Origin: Massilia alkalitolerans DSM 17462
GTDB lineage: Bacteria; Pseudomonadota; Gammaproteobacteria; Burkholderiales; Burkholderiaceae_D
Length of the DNA: 64,000 bases
NCBI RefSeq assembly: GCF_000427785.1
Contig: NZ_ATYR01000018.1
Coordinates: forward strand, 1 to 64,000
Direction of reading: 5' to 3'
The notes beneath the pieces were generated by a model. It was not told the DNA's origin. It did no database searches and was given only the letters and a program-made list of their open reading frames with translations. A program made the position numbers and the translations under genes. Positions 1-9,444 of this stretch are shown here, piece after piece; the stretch's first letter is position 1, and every line of letters starts with the position of its first letter.

Positions 1-100
1 GCGCCTGTTCGATCCATTCAGTAGGAAGATGCTCACCCAACCTTGTCCAGTCGGGAGCTTCGAGATGATTTGCTAGAAAATGAAGAGTGTCATCGAACAT
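1..100 (-). CDS. IS4 family transposase, N-terminal fragment (runs off window)
   Basis: An ATG at 100 on the minus strand opens a frame that stays open to base 1. It reads about 33 residues, starting MFDDTLHFLANHL and containing EHLPTEWIEQA. The LPxEWIEQA stretch is characteristic of the N-terminal domain of IS4-family transposases, which usually continues into an arginine-rich segment. The fragment is too short to show any DDE residue. It is the 5' end of the gene; the remainder lies to the left of the window. Confidence 0.6.
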   Translation of the reverse strand, partial: MFDDTLHFLANHLEAPDWTRLGEHLPTEWIEQA

Positions 101-149
101 GGCGGCGAAGGTTAACAGCGATGCGCAACGTTTACAACGACAAAATAAA

Positions 150-179
150 AATGCCGTTCAGTCTTAACTGAACGGCATT
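150..179. terminator. Hairpin at IS terminus, acting as terminator towards the left
   Basis: AATGCCGTTCAG (150-161) and CTGAACGGCATT (168-179) form a perfect 12-bp stem with a 6-base loop. On the minus strand it is followed by a U-rich run (complement of 141-149). It could end transcripts of the SWIB-domain gene and shield the transposase gene from read-through. Confidence 0.6.
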
Positions 180-232
180 ACCGGTCTCCCGGGGCTTTTC
201 ATTTGCAAGGCTACTGGACAGCCGGCCAGTGC

Positions 233-625
233 TTACTTCAGGTGGTCCGAAATGAGCTTGGTCATTTCGAACATCGAGACCTGTGCCTTGCCACCGAAGA
301 CAGCCTTCAGCTTGTCGTCGGCGTTGATCATGCGGCGGTTCGATTCGTCCTGCAGGTTCTGTGCCTTGATGTAGTCCCAGACCTTCTTGGTGACTTCGGT
401 GCGTGGCAGCGGCTTGTTGCCGACCACTGCTGCCAGTTCGCCCGACGGCGTCATCTCTTTCATGAAAGCGGCGTTCGGCTTGCGTGCCGCGGCCGGCTTC
501 GCTGCTGGTTTCGCTGCTGCTTTTGCTGGAGCTGCTGCTTTTTTTGCTGCAGGCTTGGCCGCTGCTGCCGGCTTGGCGGCTGCTTTCTTGGCTGGCGCTG
601 CGGTGGATTTTTTGGCTGTTGCCAT
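233..625 (-). CDS. SWIB/MDM2-domain protein with histone H1-like N-terminal tail
   Basis: This 130-residue protein has a lysine/alanine/proline-rich tail (about residues 1-50, AAKPAAKKAAA repeats). The tail leads into a SWIB/MDM2-like domain (about 55-130, with the LPRTEVTKKVWDYIKAQNLQ region). Bacterial SWIB proteins of this kind are known mainly from chlamydiae and beta/gammaproteobacteria and are presumed to bind DNA and help compact or regulate the nucleoid. The start at 625 is preferred because an ideal AGGAGG lies just upstream (complement of 632-637). A GTG 24 bases further upstream would put that site inside the gene. A possible promoter lies at 680-709. A second, much longer H1-like protein is encoded at 22825. 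Confidence 0.85.
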   Translation of the reverse strand: MATAKKSTAAPAKKAAAKPAAAAKPAAKKAAAPAKAAAKPAAKPAAARKPNAAFMKEMTPSGELAAVVGNKPLPRTEVTKKVWDYIKAQNLQDESNRRMINADDKLKAVFGGKAQVSMFEMTKLISDHLK

Positions 626-679
626 CTTCGAGCCTCCTAAAACGATCACAGGGAAAGTTGCGTTATTGACGCACCGGCT

Positions 680-709
680 TATATTGGTGGCCTTTTACTG
701 TTCATGCAA
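680..709 (-). promoter_or_regulatory. Candidate sigma-70 promoter of the SWIB-domain gene
   Basis: On the minus strand TTGCAT (complement of 704-709) is followed after 18 bases by AATATA (complement of 680-685). This lies about 55 bases before the start codon. The match to consensus is moderate. Confidence 0.35.
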
Positions 710-801
710 GTCTTTTTCGAAATTTTTTCATTCTTATAAGCCCCGATATGCGAGCTATCGCACACTAGGAACTCCCCAAATGAAAAAACCGCCTGTCAGA
801 A

Positions 802-838
802 TGTAAAAAACCGCGCAAAGCCCGTGCCTGCGCGGTTT
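802..838 (-). terminator. Rho-independent terminator of ffh
   Basis: AAACCGCGCA (808-817) pairs with TGCGCGGTTT (829-838) around an 11-base loop. On the minus strand the stem is followed by a run of T (complement of 805-810 and beyond). It lies 20 bases after the ffh stop codon. Confidence 0.85.
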
Positions 839-857
839 CTTCGACGACGACGACCGG

Positions 858-2225
858 TCAGCGCAGGCCGGGCATCATGCCCTTCATCCCGCGCATCATC
901 TTCATCAGGCCGCCGCCTTTGAGCTTCTTCATCATGGTCTGCATCTGGTCGTACTGGTTCAGCATGCGGTTCACTTCCTGCACCTGCACGCCGGCGCCGG
1001 CCGCGATGCGGCGCTTGCGGTTGGCCTTGATCAGCTCGGGCTTTGCGCGCTCGCCAGGCGTCATCGAATCGATGATGCCGACCATGCGGCGCACCTGTTT
1101 TTCGGCCTGGTCCATGTTGGCGCCCGCCGCCGCCTGCTGGAACTGGGCCGGCAGTTTATCGAGCAGGCCGGACATGCCGCCCATCTTCTTCATCTGGGTC
1201 AGCTGGGCCTTGAAGTCGTTCATGTCGAACTTGCCGCCGCCCTTGATCTTGTTGGCCAGCTCGGTCGCGGCCTCGGCGTCGACGCCCTTGCGCGCTTCTT
1301 CCACCAGCGCCAGGATGTCGCCCATGCCCAGCACGCGGTTGGCCATGCGGGTCGGGTCGAAGGCTTCCAGGCCGTCCAGCTTTTCGGATACGCCGGCGAA
1401 CTTGATCGGCTTGCCGGTCACGTGGCGCACCGACAGGGCCGCACCGCCGCGCGAATCGCCATCGAGCTTGGTCAGCACCACGCCGGTAAGCGGCAGGGCG
1501 TCGTTGAAGGCCTTGGCGGTATTGATCGCATCCTGGCCCAGCATGGCGTCGACCACGAACAGGGTCTCGACCGGATTGACGGCGGCGTGCACCGCGGCGA
1601 TCTCCTGCATCATCGCTTCGTCGATGCCGAGGCGGCCGGCGGTGTCGATGATCAGGACGTCGTGGTAGTGCTTCTTGGCCCAGTCCAGCGCGTTACGCGC
1701 GATGTCGACCGGCTTGTCGTTGGCGGTGGACGGGAAGAAGTCGGCGCCGACCTGCTTGGTGACGGACTCCAGCTGCGCGATCGCGGCAGGGCGGTAGACG
1801 TCGGCCGAAACGGTCAGGACCTTCTTTTTCTTCTGTTCCTTGAGGTACTTGGCGAGCTTGCCGGTGGTGGTGGTTTTACCCACACCCTGCAGGCCGGCCA
1901 TCAGGATGATCGCCGGCGGCTGCTGGGCGAAGGACAGCTGGGTGGCGTCGGGACCGAGGTCGGCGCCCATCAGGGCGGCCAGCTCGCGCTGCACCACGCC
2001 GACCAGGGCCTGGCCGGGGCTGAGCGAGCCGATGACTTCTTCGCCCAGCGCTTTCTCTTTGACTTTGGCGATGAATTCGCGCACCGCCGGCAGCGCCACG
2101 TCGGCCTCGAGCAGGGCCATGCGCACTTCGCGCAGCATCTCGGCGGTGTTCGCCTCGGTAAGACGCGCCTCGCCGCGCATCGTCTTGACGACCTTGGCTA
2201 GGCGTTGGGTAAGGTTATCTAGCAT
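858..2225 (-). CDS. ffh: Signal recognition particle protein Ffh (SRP54)
   Basis: This GTPase of the signal recognition particle binds 4.5S RNA and signal peptides of nascent inner-membrane proteins, and hands ribosomes to FtsY. It has 455 residues, the usual family length. The N domain covers about 1-90. The G domain carries GLQGVGKTT at 111-119, the DTAGRLGID motif near 195 and TKLDGDSRGG near 255. The C-terminal M domain (about 325-455) ends in the methionine-rich KMMRGMKGMMPG typical of signal-sequence binding. The gene stands alone, with its own terminator. In related genomes ffh usually lies back to back with a ccsA-like gene; here an ABC importer cassette lies between them. Confidence 0.97.
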   Translation of the reverse strand: MLDNLTQRLAKVVKTMRGEARLTEANTAEMLREVRMALLEADVALPAVREFIAKVKEKALGEEVIGSLSPGQALVGVVQRELAALMGADLGPDATQLSFAQQPPAIILMAGLQGVGKTTTTGKLAKYLKEQKKKKVLTVSADVYRPAAIAQLESVTKQVGADFFPSTANDKPVDIARNALDWAKKHYHDVLIIDTAGRLGIDEAMMQEIAAVHAAVNPVETLFVVDAMLGQDAINTAKAFNDALPLTGVVLTKLDGDSRGGAALSVRHVTGKPIKFAGVSEKLDGLEAFDPTRMANRVLGMGDILALVEEARKGVDAEAATELANKIKGGGKFDMNDFKAQLTQMKKMGGMSGLLDKLPAQFQQAAAGANMDQAEKQVRRMVGIIDSMTPGERAKPELIKANRKRRIAAGAGVQVQEVNRMLNQYDQMQTMMKKLKGGGLMKMMRGMKGMMPGLR

Positions 2226-2228
2226 GTT

Positions 2229-2354
2229 CTACCTGACTATATAAGACAGCACGTCGCATTCGACAAACCGACATTCTACCTTGCAGCAGCCGCCGAGTTC
2301 GACCACAGCAGCGATATAACGCAGTTTTTCCTCAAGTGTGATGCGTTCGATCAT
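2229..2354 (-). CDS. Possible small protein upstream of ffh
   Basis: An ATG at 2354 opens a 41-codon frame ending at a TAG 3 bases before the ffh start codon. The product would begin MIERITLEEKLRYIAAVVELGG and is cysteine-containing (CCKVEC, then C two turns later). There is only a weak purine-rich site upstream. I recognise no family. It could be a leader peptide coupled to ffh translation, or chance. Confidence 0.2.
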   Translation of the reverse strand: MIERITLEEKLRYIAAVVELGGCCKVECRFVECDVLSYIVR

Positions 2355-2490
2355 ATGGAAACCTTGCCGTTTCTGACACAGCTCACGTACTCATAGTCCA
2401 TTTCCCTGCAGCATCGACCTCTGTACCTGCGCATGTTTCATCGCGCCGGACACAAGCGACACCATTTGTCTTGCATAAGGGAGAACAGGC

Positions 2491-3462
2491 ATGATCAAGC
2501 TATTCAGCAGCATCCTCGCCGCAGCCGCCCTGCTGGCAGCAGGCGGCGCCGGGGCCCAGGAGGTGGTCCGGCTCGGGAACCTCAAGCTCGCCCATTTCGG
2601 CGCGGTGTCGTACATCAAGGAGATCGCGCCGAAGTGCGGCATCCGGGTCGAGGAAAAGGTCTTCGCCAAGGGCCTGGACGTGATGCAGGCGATCATCGCC
2701 GGCGAGCTGGACGTCGGCGCCACCGCTTCGGAGGCGGCGATCTCGGGCCGCGCCGGCGGGGCGCCGATCGTCGTGGTGGCCGGTTTCGCCAAGGGCGGCG
2801 CGCGCCTGGTGGCGCGGCCCGAACTGGGCATCCGCGGCGTCGCAGGGCTCAAGGGCAGGAGGGTCGGCGTGACCCGCGGCGCGATCCAGGAAGTGCTCCT
2901 GATGGCGCAGCTGGCCAAGCACGGATTGAAGGCCGATGCGGCGCCCGGCAAGGACGTGCAGCTGGTGTTCCTGTCCTACGCCGACCTGAACCAGGCCCTG
3001 CTCGGCAAGCAGATCGACGCCATGATGCAGTCCGAGCCGCAGTCCTCGCAGGCGATCAACAAGGGCTTCGGCGTCGAAGTGATCAAGCCGTATGACACCC
3101 CGATCGGCGAGCCGATCCGGACCATGGTCATGACCGAGAAGTTCTACCGCGAGCGGCGCCCGGTGGCCGAAAAGTTCATGCGCTGCTTCGTCGACGCCAC
3201 CAGGACCTTCATCGACAGCCCGTCGGTGGCCGAGAAATACGTGCGCGAGACGATCTTCAAGAACCAGATCACGAGCGACGACTTCCAGGACGCGATCCGC
3301 AATTCGCCGTACTCCTTCGACATCACGCCCGAGCACATCCAGGTCACCACCGACATCATGGCCAGGACCGGGGTGGGGCGCATGGCGAAACCGCCGGTGG
3401 CGCAGGAATGGGTGCGCACCGACCTGCTGGCGGCTGCCAAGACCAGCCTGGGCGTGAAATGA
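2491..3462 (+). CDS. ABC transporter substrate-binding protein (NrtA/SsuA/TauA type)
   Basis: This is a periplasmic solute-binding protein of 323 residues. The signal peptide covers about residues 1-22, with a hydrophobic core and an AGA-QE cleavage region. The fold signature is that of NMT1/THI5-like and SsuA proteins: VRLGNLKLAHFGAV at the start of the mature part, then GELDVGATASEAAI, then the central LKGRRVGVTRGAIQ segment. The ligand cannot be decided from sequence; nitrate, sulfonate, taurine, aromatic or pyrimidine-like compounds are all carried by relatives. A good GGGAG site precedes the ATG. It is the first gene of a three-gene cassette with permease and ATPase. Confidence 0.85.
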   Translation: MIKLFSSILAAAALLAAGGAGAQEVVRLGNLKLAHFGAVSYIKEIAPKCGIRVEEKVFAKGLDVMQAIIAGELDVGATASEAAISGRAGGAPIVVVAGFAKGGARLVARPELGIRGVAGLKGRRVGVTRGAIQEVLLMAQLAKHGLKADAAPGKDVQLVFLSYADLNQALLGKQIDAMMQSEPQSSQAINKGFGVEVIKPYDTPIGEPIRTMVMTEKFYRERRPVAEKFMRCFVDATRTFIDSPSVAEKYVRETIFKNQITSDDFQDAIRNSPYSFDITPEHIQVTTDIMARTGVGRMAKPPVAQEWVRTDLLAAAKTSLGVK

Positions 3463-3473
3463 GGGACACGAAC

Positions 3474-4322
3474 ATGCATACTCCAGACAGGCGCAAACAA
3501 TCACGTGTACGTTGGAAGGAAATGGCGGTCGGCGCGGTGGTGCCGGTGGCCGCCGTCCTGCTGTGGCAGTGGGTCGCCAAGAACGGCTGGGTCAACCCGC
3601 AGGTGCTGCCGGCCCCGCTGGATGTCTGGCGCAAGTGGGTGGCCTACCTGCTGCCGCTGGCGCCCTACGCGGACTATACCGAGGGCGGCTGGTGGTCCTG
3701 GGCGCTGTCGGGCGAGCTGCCGATCGACATCTGGACCAGCATGGTACGGGTAGTGGTGGGCTTCGCGATCGGCGCCGGCCTGGCCCTGCCGCTCGGGCTG
3801 GCGATGGGCGCGAGCCGCGTCGTGTACGCGTGGATGAACCCCCTGGTGCAGCTGCTGCGCCCGATCCCGCCGATCGCCTACATCCCGCTGGCCATCCTGT
3901 GGTTCGGGCTGGGCAACCCGCCGGCCGTGTTCCTGATCGCACTGGGGGCCTTCTTCCCGGTCCTGATGAACACCATCGCCGGGGTGCGCCACGTGGACGG
4001 CATCTACCTGCGCGCGGCGCGCAACCTCGGGGCGGGCGGGGTCACCATGTTCCTGCGCGTGATCCTGCCGGCCGCGGTGCCCTACATCCTGTCGGGCGTG
4101 CGGATCGGGATCGGCACCGCCTTCATCGTGGTGATCGTGTCGGAGATGATCGCCGTGAACAACGGACTGGGTTTCCGCATCCTGGAGGCGCGCGAGTACT
4201 TCTGGTCCGACAAGATCATCGCCGGGATGATCACCATCGGCCTGCTCGGCCTGGCCATCGACATCGCCATGAACCGCCTCAACAACTACCTGCTGCGCTG
4301 GCACCGCGGCCTGGAGCACTGA
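3474..4322 (+). CDS. ABC transporter permease (NrtB/SsuC/TauC type)
   Basis: Inner-membrane channel subunit of the importer, 282 residues from the chosen start. There are about six membrane spans, the first at roughly residues 14-32. It carries the conserved cytoplasmic EAA loop of the BPD_transp_1 family, seen as RAARNLGAGG followed by FLRVILPAAVPYILSGVRIG. The LLRPIPPIAYIPLAILWFG segment is typical of the nitrate/sulfonate/taurine group. An in-frame ATG at 3459 overlaps the previous stop as ATGA. I prefer 3474 because the GAGGGA that follows 3459 then serves as a Shine-Dalgarno site. Confidence 0.85.
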   Translation: MHTPDRRKQSRVRWKEMAVGAVVPVAAVLLWQWVAKNGWVNPQVLPAPLDVWRKWVAYLLPLAPYADYTEGGWWSWALSGELPIDIWTSMVRVVVGFAIGAGLALPLGLAMGASRVVYAWMNPLVQLLRPIPPIAYIPLAILWFGLGNPPAVFLIALGAFFPVLMNTIAGVRHVDGIYLRAARNLGAGGVTMFLRVILPAAVPYILSGVRIGIGTAFIVVIVSEMIAVNNGLGFRILEAREYFWSDKIIAGMITIGLLGLAIDIAMNRLNNYLLRWHRGLEH

Positions 4323-4323
4323 C

Positions 4324-5151
4324 ATGAATGCACCGCATGGTATCCCCGCGCAGGTCCTGGACCCGCATATCCGCGTCGATGGCGTCCACAAGATGTTCGA
4401 AACCGGCGGCAGGACGGTCACGGCGCTGCAGGACATCCGCCTCGACATCCCGCACGGGCAGTTCACCTGCCTGCTGGGGCCATCCGGCTGCGGCAAGTCC
4501 ACGCTGCTCAACGCCGTGGCGGGCTTCTCGCTGCCCAGCAGCGGCACGATCACGGTCGACGGCAATCCGGTTACAGCACCGGGGCCGGACCGCGGCATGG
4601 TGTTCCAGGAATATGCGCTGTTCCCCTGGATGACGGTCGAGGACAACATCGGCTTCGGCCTGCACATCAAGGGCCTGGGCAAGGCCGAGATCCGCGCGCG
4701 AGTCGGCGACCTGCTGGGCATGCTGTCCCTGAGCGACTTCCGCCAGCGCTTTCCCAAGGACCTGTCGGGCGGCATGCGCCAGCGCGTCGCGATCGCGCGC
4801 GTGCTGGCGCTCGATTCGCCGATCATGCTGATGGACGAGCCCTTCGGCGCCCTGGATGCGCTCACCCGCCGCAACCTGCAGGACGAGCTGCTGCGCATCT
4901 GGTCCGAGCTGAAGAAGACCATCCTGTTCGTCACCCACAGCATCGAAGAGGCGGTCTACCTGGCGGACCGGATCGTCGTGATGACCTACCGGCCGGGAAC
5001 GATCAAGCGCGACCTGCTGGTCGAGATTCCGCGCATGCGCGACCCGGCGGCGCCGGAATTCAACGCGCTCAAAAGGGAGCTGGGAGTGATGGTGATGGAA
5101 GAGCAGCAGCGCCACCATACCGAGGAGTTGCGGATGGCGGCGGTGGACTAG
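4324..5151 (+). CDS. ABC transporter ATP-binding protein (NrtD/SsuB/TauB type)
   Basis: ATPase that powers the importer encoded upstream, 275 residues. The ATP-binding cassette is complete: Walker A GPSGCGKST near residues 56-64, the signature LSGGMRQR near 147-154, Walker B IMLMDEPFGALDA near 168-180, and the switch histidine in FVTHSIEEA near 203-211. It begins one base after the permease stop codon, so translation is probably coupled. Length and motif order are those of a single-domain NrtD/SsuB family member. The C-terminal tail is short and has no regulatory domain. Confidence 0.9.
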   Translation: MNAPHGIPAQVLDPHIRVDGVHKMFETGGRTVTALQDIRLDIPHGQFTCLLGPSGCGKSTLLNAVAGFSLPSSGTITVDGNPVTAPGPDRGMVFQEYALFPWMTVEDNIGFGLHIKGLGKAEIRARVGDLLGMLSLSDFRQRFPKDLSGGMRQRVAIARVLALDSPIMLMDEPFGALDALTRRNLQDELLRIWSELKKTILFVTHSIEEAVYLADRIVVMTYRPGTIKRDLLVEIPRMRDPAAPEFNALKRELGVMVMEEQQRHHTEELRMAAVD

Positions 5152-5179
5152 TAGCAAATACGCTCTTAAATAGGCCTTA

Positions 5180-5201
5180 GGGGCGGGGGAGGGCCCGCCC
5201 C
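5180..5201 (+). terminator. GC-rich hairpin after the ABC cassette
   Basis: GGGGCGGG (5180-5187) can pair with CCCGCCCC (5194-5201) around a 6-base loop. It lies 28 bases after the ATPase stop. No T-run follows, so termination is uncertain. Confidence 0.35.
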
Positions 5202-5231
5202 CACCATTTCCCGATGGTGTAGACTCTTATT

Positions 5232-6035
5232 ATGCAGAACTCCCTCTTCCTCGCCGCGGCCCTGCTGTACGCGGTGTGCGCCCTGCTGCCGTCGCGCCGG
5301 GGCGCCGTCATCTCAGGCGCCACCGCCCTGGCCTGGGCGGCGCATGGCGCCGCGCTCGGGCTCGACGTGGCCGAGCCGGGCCAGCTGCGCGTCGGCTTCG
5401 CCATCATGCTCTCGAGCGCCCTGTGGGTCTCGGTGGCCGCCTACTGGCTGGAAAACCGCAATTTCGCCCTCGACGGCATGCGCCGCCTGGTCATGCCTTT
5501 CGCCGTGGTGGCGGCGGCGCTGCCGGTCGTCTTCCCCGGCAGCCTGCTGCCGCTGAACGGCCAGACGCCCGCCTTCGGCTGGCACGTAGTGGTCGCGGTG
5601 CTGGCCTACAGCACGCTCACCATCGCCGCCTTCCACGCCGTGCTGATGGCCCTGCAGGAGGCGCGCCTGCACACGCGCGCCGCCAGCGGCGGCTGGCTGG
5701 GCAGCGCGCTGGACCAGCTGCCGGCGCTGCTGACCATGGAAAAGCTGCTGTTCCGCGTGATCTGGATCGGCTTCATCCTGCTCAGCCTCACCGTGCTGTC
5801 GGGCGTGGTGTTCTCCGAACAGCTGTTCGGCAGCGCCCTGCGCCTCGACCATAAAAGCGTGTTCGCGCTGCTATCCTGGCTGCTGTTCGCGGCGCTGCTG
5901 GCCGGCCGCCGTTTTCAAGGCTGGCGCGGCAAGACCGCGCTGCGCTTCACGCTGGCGGGCTTCGCCACGCTGGCGCTGGCCTACGTCGGCAGCCGCTTCG
6001 TGCTCGAAGTCGTCCTGCACAGGGGGCTGGCATGA
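5232..6035 (+). CDS. CcsA/CcmC-like cytochrome c assembly family membrane protein (YpjD/HemX-like)
   Basis: Polytopic inner-membrane protein of 267 residues with about eight hydrophobic segments. It belongs to the CcsA/CcmC/HemX superfamily, whose members handle haem during cytochrome c maturation or influence haem synthesis. Recognisable parts are the FGWHVVVAVLAYSTLTIAAFHAVLMALQE segment near residue 115 (key H117 and H133 region), and the later LDHKSVFALLSWLLFAALL with a conserved histidine. A WWD haem-handling motif is not evident, so the YpjD branch fits better than CcmC. In related species this gene is the divergent neighbour of ffh. It overlaps the next gene by 4 bases. No clear ribosome binding site is visible. 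Confidence 0.75.
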   Translation: MQNSLFLAAALLYAVCALLPSRRGAVISGATALAWAAHGAALGLDVAEPGQLRVGFAIMLSSALWVSVAAYWLENRNFALDGMRRLVMPFAVVAAALPVVFPGSLLPLNGQTPAFGWHVVVAVLAYSTLTIAAFHAVLMALQEARLHTRAASGGWLGSALDQLPALLTMEKLLFRVIWIGFILLSLTVLSGVVFSEQLFGSALRLDHKSVFALLSWLLFAALLAGRRFQGWRGKTALRFTLAGFATLALAYVGSRFVLEVVLHRGLA

Positions 6036-6283
6036 GCCGCGTCATCTTCTGGATCCTCCTGATCGGGCTGGTCGTCATGGCGATCCGCGCCAAGCTCAAG
6101 GGCCTGGGCGCACGCCAGCAGCCGCCCCTGCACCGTGAACCGCCGCGCCAGGCGCCGGTGGCCGAAATCGAAACCATGACCCAGTGCGCGCATTGCGGCA
6201 TCCACTTCCCGGCCTCCGAAGCGGTGCACGCCGACGGCCACGACTACTGCTCGCCGGGCCACGTGCGCCTGCCGCCGCAGTAA
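6032..6283 (+). CDS. PP0621 family protein (membrane-anchored zinc-finger-like)
   Basis: Small protein of 83 residues with an N-terminal membrane anchor (about 4-19, VIFWILLIGLVVMAI) and a basic linker. Its C-terminal half carries CAHCGIHFP, then HADGHDYCSPGH, a pattern of cysteines and histidines suited to binding one metal ion. This is the layout of the PP0621 family, which in beta- and gammaproteobacteria usually sits just before pilS. The function is unknown. Its start overlaps the stop of the preceding gene (ATGA). Confidence 0.75.
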   Translation: MSRVIFWILLIGLVVMAIRAKLKGLGARQQPPLHREPPRQAPVAEIETMTQCAHCGIHFPASEAVHADGHDYCSPGHVRLPPQ

Positions 6284-6291
6284 GCCGGCCG

Positions 6292-7944
6292 ATGTCGCCA
6301 GCAGCGGTGCTGTCCCGCGAAGCGCGCATGACCCTGTGGCGCTCGCTCCAGACCTTTACCGTCACCCGCATCGTCATCGCGCTGGTGCTGCTGCTCTACC
6401 TGGGCGTGCGCATCACCGACGGGGGCGTGCGCCTGGACGCGGCCAACACCCCGGCCTGCCTATTCTACCTGGCGGCGGCGCTCGTATTCGGCGCGTTCGG
6501 CGCCTGGTGGCGGCGCCGCTTCGCGTTGCAGCTCGGCTGCCAGATCGCGGTCGACCTGGCCGTGATCTCGCTGCTCTACCTGGAAGCCGGCGGCATGCGC
6601 AGCGGCCTCGGGATCCTGTACCTGTTCCCGCTGGCCGGCGCCGCCATCCTGGCCCCCTTGACGCTGGCCCTGTTTGCGAGCGCGGTCGCCACCCTGTTCC
6701 TGCTGCTTGAAACCACCTGGCAGGTCTTCATGCAGGACGACGGGCGCTCGCCGATGCAGGCCGGCCTGTATGGCGCCGCCTTCTTCGCCGGCGTGCTGGT
6801 GGTGAACCGACTGGCGGCGCGCCTGATCAAGCAGGAAGAGCTGGCCGCGCAGCGCGGCGTCGACCTGCGCGTCCAGCAGGCGATCAACGCGATCGTGATC
6901 GCCGACGTCGGCGACGGCATCCTGGTGGTGGGCGACGACAGCGCGGTCTTCACCGGCAACCCGGCGGCCCGGCGCATGCTGGGCCTGGAAGGGGAGGTGG
7001 CGGCGTTCCGGCTGGGCGAGGCGGCGGGACTGGAACCGCTGGCGCAAGCCTTCGGCGCCTGGCTGCGCGCGCCGGGCGAAGACGCTGCGTTCGTGACCGT
7101 CAAGCCCTACCAGGAAGACGCAGGTCCCTTGCGCGGCCGGCGCGACGAGCCGGTGCACCTGAAGCTGCGCTTCGCGCGGGTGGGCACGCTGGATGTCGCG
7201 TTGGGACGCAGCGTGGTGTTCATGCAGGACGTCAGCGCCATCGAGAACCAGGCGCAGCAGCTCAAGCTGGCCTCGATGGGGCGCCTCACCGCCAGCATCG
7301 CACACGAGGTGCGCAATCCGCTGTCGGCGATCGGCCACGCCACCGCCCTGCTGGCCGAAGACCTGCACGGCCCGGCCGAGGTGCGCCTGCTGAAGATCGT
7401 GGGCGACAACGTGGCGCGCGTGAACCGCATGGTCGAGGACATCCTGCAGCTGTCGCGCAAGGTGCAGCCGAACGGCGAGCCGGTGCAACTGGCCAGCTTT
7501 CTCGCCGAGCTGAAGGCCGAATTCTGCGAAACCCATGGGCTCGCGGATGATATAGTCTACCTGGGCGACCCTGGGACGAGCGCGCTGCGCTTCGACCCGC
7601 TGCACCTGCACGAAGTGCTGCTCAACCTGCTGGGCAATGCGGTGCGCTATGCCAGCCGCGAGCCTGCCAGCATCCGCATCTTCCCGGCCCTGGACGCCGC
7701 CGGCCGCATCGAACTGCACGTGCAGGACGACGGCCCCGGCATCACGCCCGAAGTGCGCGCCCACCTGTTCGAGCCCTTCTATACTACCTCGAGCAAGGGC
7801 ACGGGCCTGGGCCTGTACCTGGCGCGCGAGCTGTGCCTGAACAACGACGCGAAGCTCGATTACGAATACCGCTTCGACCCCACCGCCACCGGACCGCGCC
7901 GGGCGAGCGGGCGTTTCGTGATCAGCTTCTCGCAGCCGGCCTAG
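6292..7944 (+). CDS. pilS: Sensor histidine kinase PilS
   Basis: Sensor of the PilS/PilR pair, which controls sigma-54-dependent pilin transcription. 550 residues from the ATG at 6292; the open frame begins earlier but overlaps the previous gene. The N-terminal third has about six membrane spans (roughly residues 20-175), followed by a linker/PAS-like region. The HisKA box SIAHEVRNPLSAIGHA has its phosphorylated histidine at 338. The ATPase has the N-box LLNLLGNAVRYA near 443, DDGPGI near 480 and GTGLGLYLAREL near 503. PilR follows after 33 bases. Confidence 0.93.
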   Translation: MSPAAVLSREARMTLWRSLQTFTVTRIVIALVLLLYLGVRITDGGVRLDAANTPACLFYLAAALVFGAFGAWWRRRFALQLGCQIAVDLAVISLLYLEAGGMRSGLGILYLFPLAGAAILAPLTLALFASAVATLFLLLETTWQVFMQDDGRSPMQAGLYGAAFFAGVLVVNRLAARLIKQEELAAQRGVDLRVQQAINAIVIADVGDGILVVGDDSAVFTGNPAARRMLGLEGEVAAFRLGEAAGLEPLAQAFGAWLRAPGEDAAFVTVKPYQEDAGPLRGRRDEPVHLKLRFARVGTLDVALGRSVVFMQDVSAIENQAQQLKLASMGRLTASIAHEVRNPLSAIGHATALLAEDLHGPAEVRLLKIVGDNVARVNRMVEDILQLSRKVQPNGEPVQLASFLAELKAEFCETHGLADDIVYLGDPGTSALRFDPLHLHEVLLNLLGNAVRYASREPASIRIFPALDAAGRIELHVQDDGPGITPEVRAHLFEPFYTTSSKGTGLGLYLARELCLNNDAKLDYEYRFDPTATGPRRASGRFVISFSQPA

Positions 7945-7977
7945 GATCCGGTTGCTTATATATAGTATGAGAGAACC

Positions 7978-9444
<1,467 letters not shown>

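Larger units (their letters stand above)
1..180 (-). mobile_element. IS4-like insertion sequence, end fragment
   Basis: Read on the minus strand, the sequence from 180 begins TAATGCCGTTCAGTTAAG. This resembles the terminal repeat of IS4-type elements as I remember it. It is followed 80 bases later by the start of a transposase-like reading frame that runs off the window edge. The terminus contains a perfect 12-bp inverted repeat (150-161 and 168-179). IS elements often carry such a hairpin near the end to block incoming transcription. The rest of the element and its other end lie outside the window, so length and target duplication cannot be seen. Confidence 0.6.
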
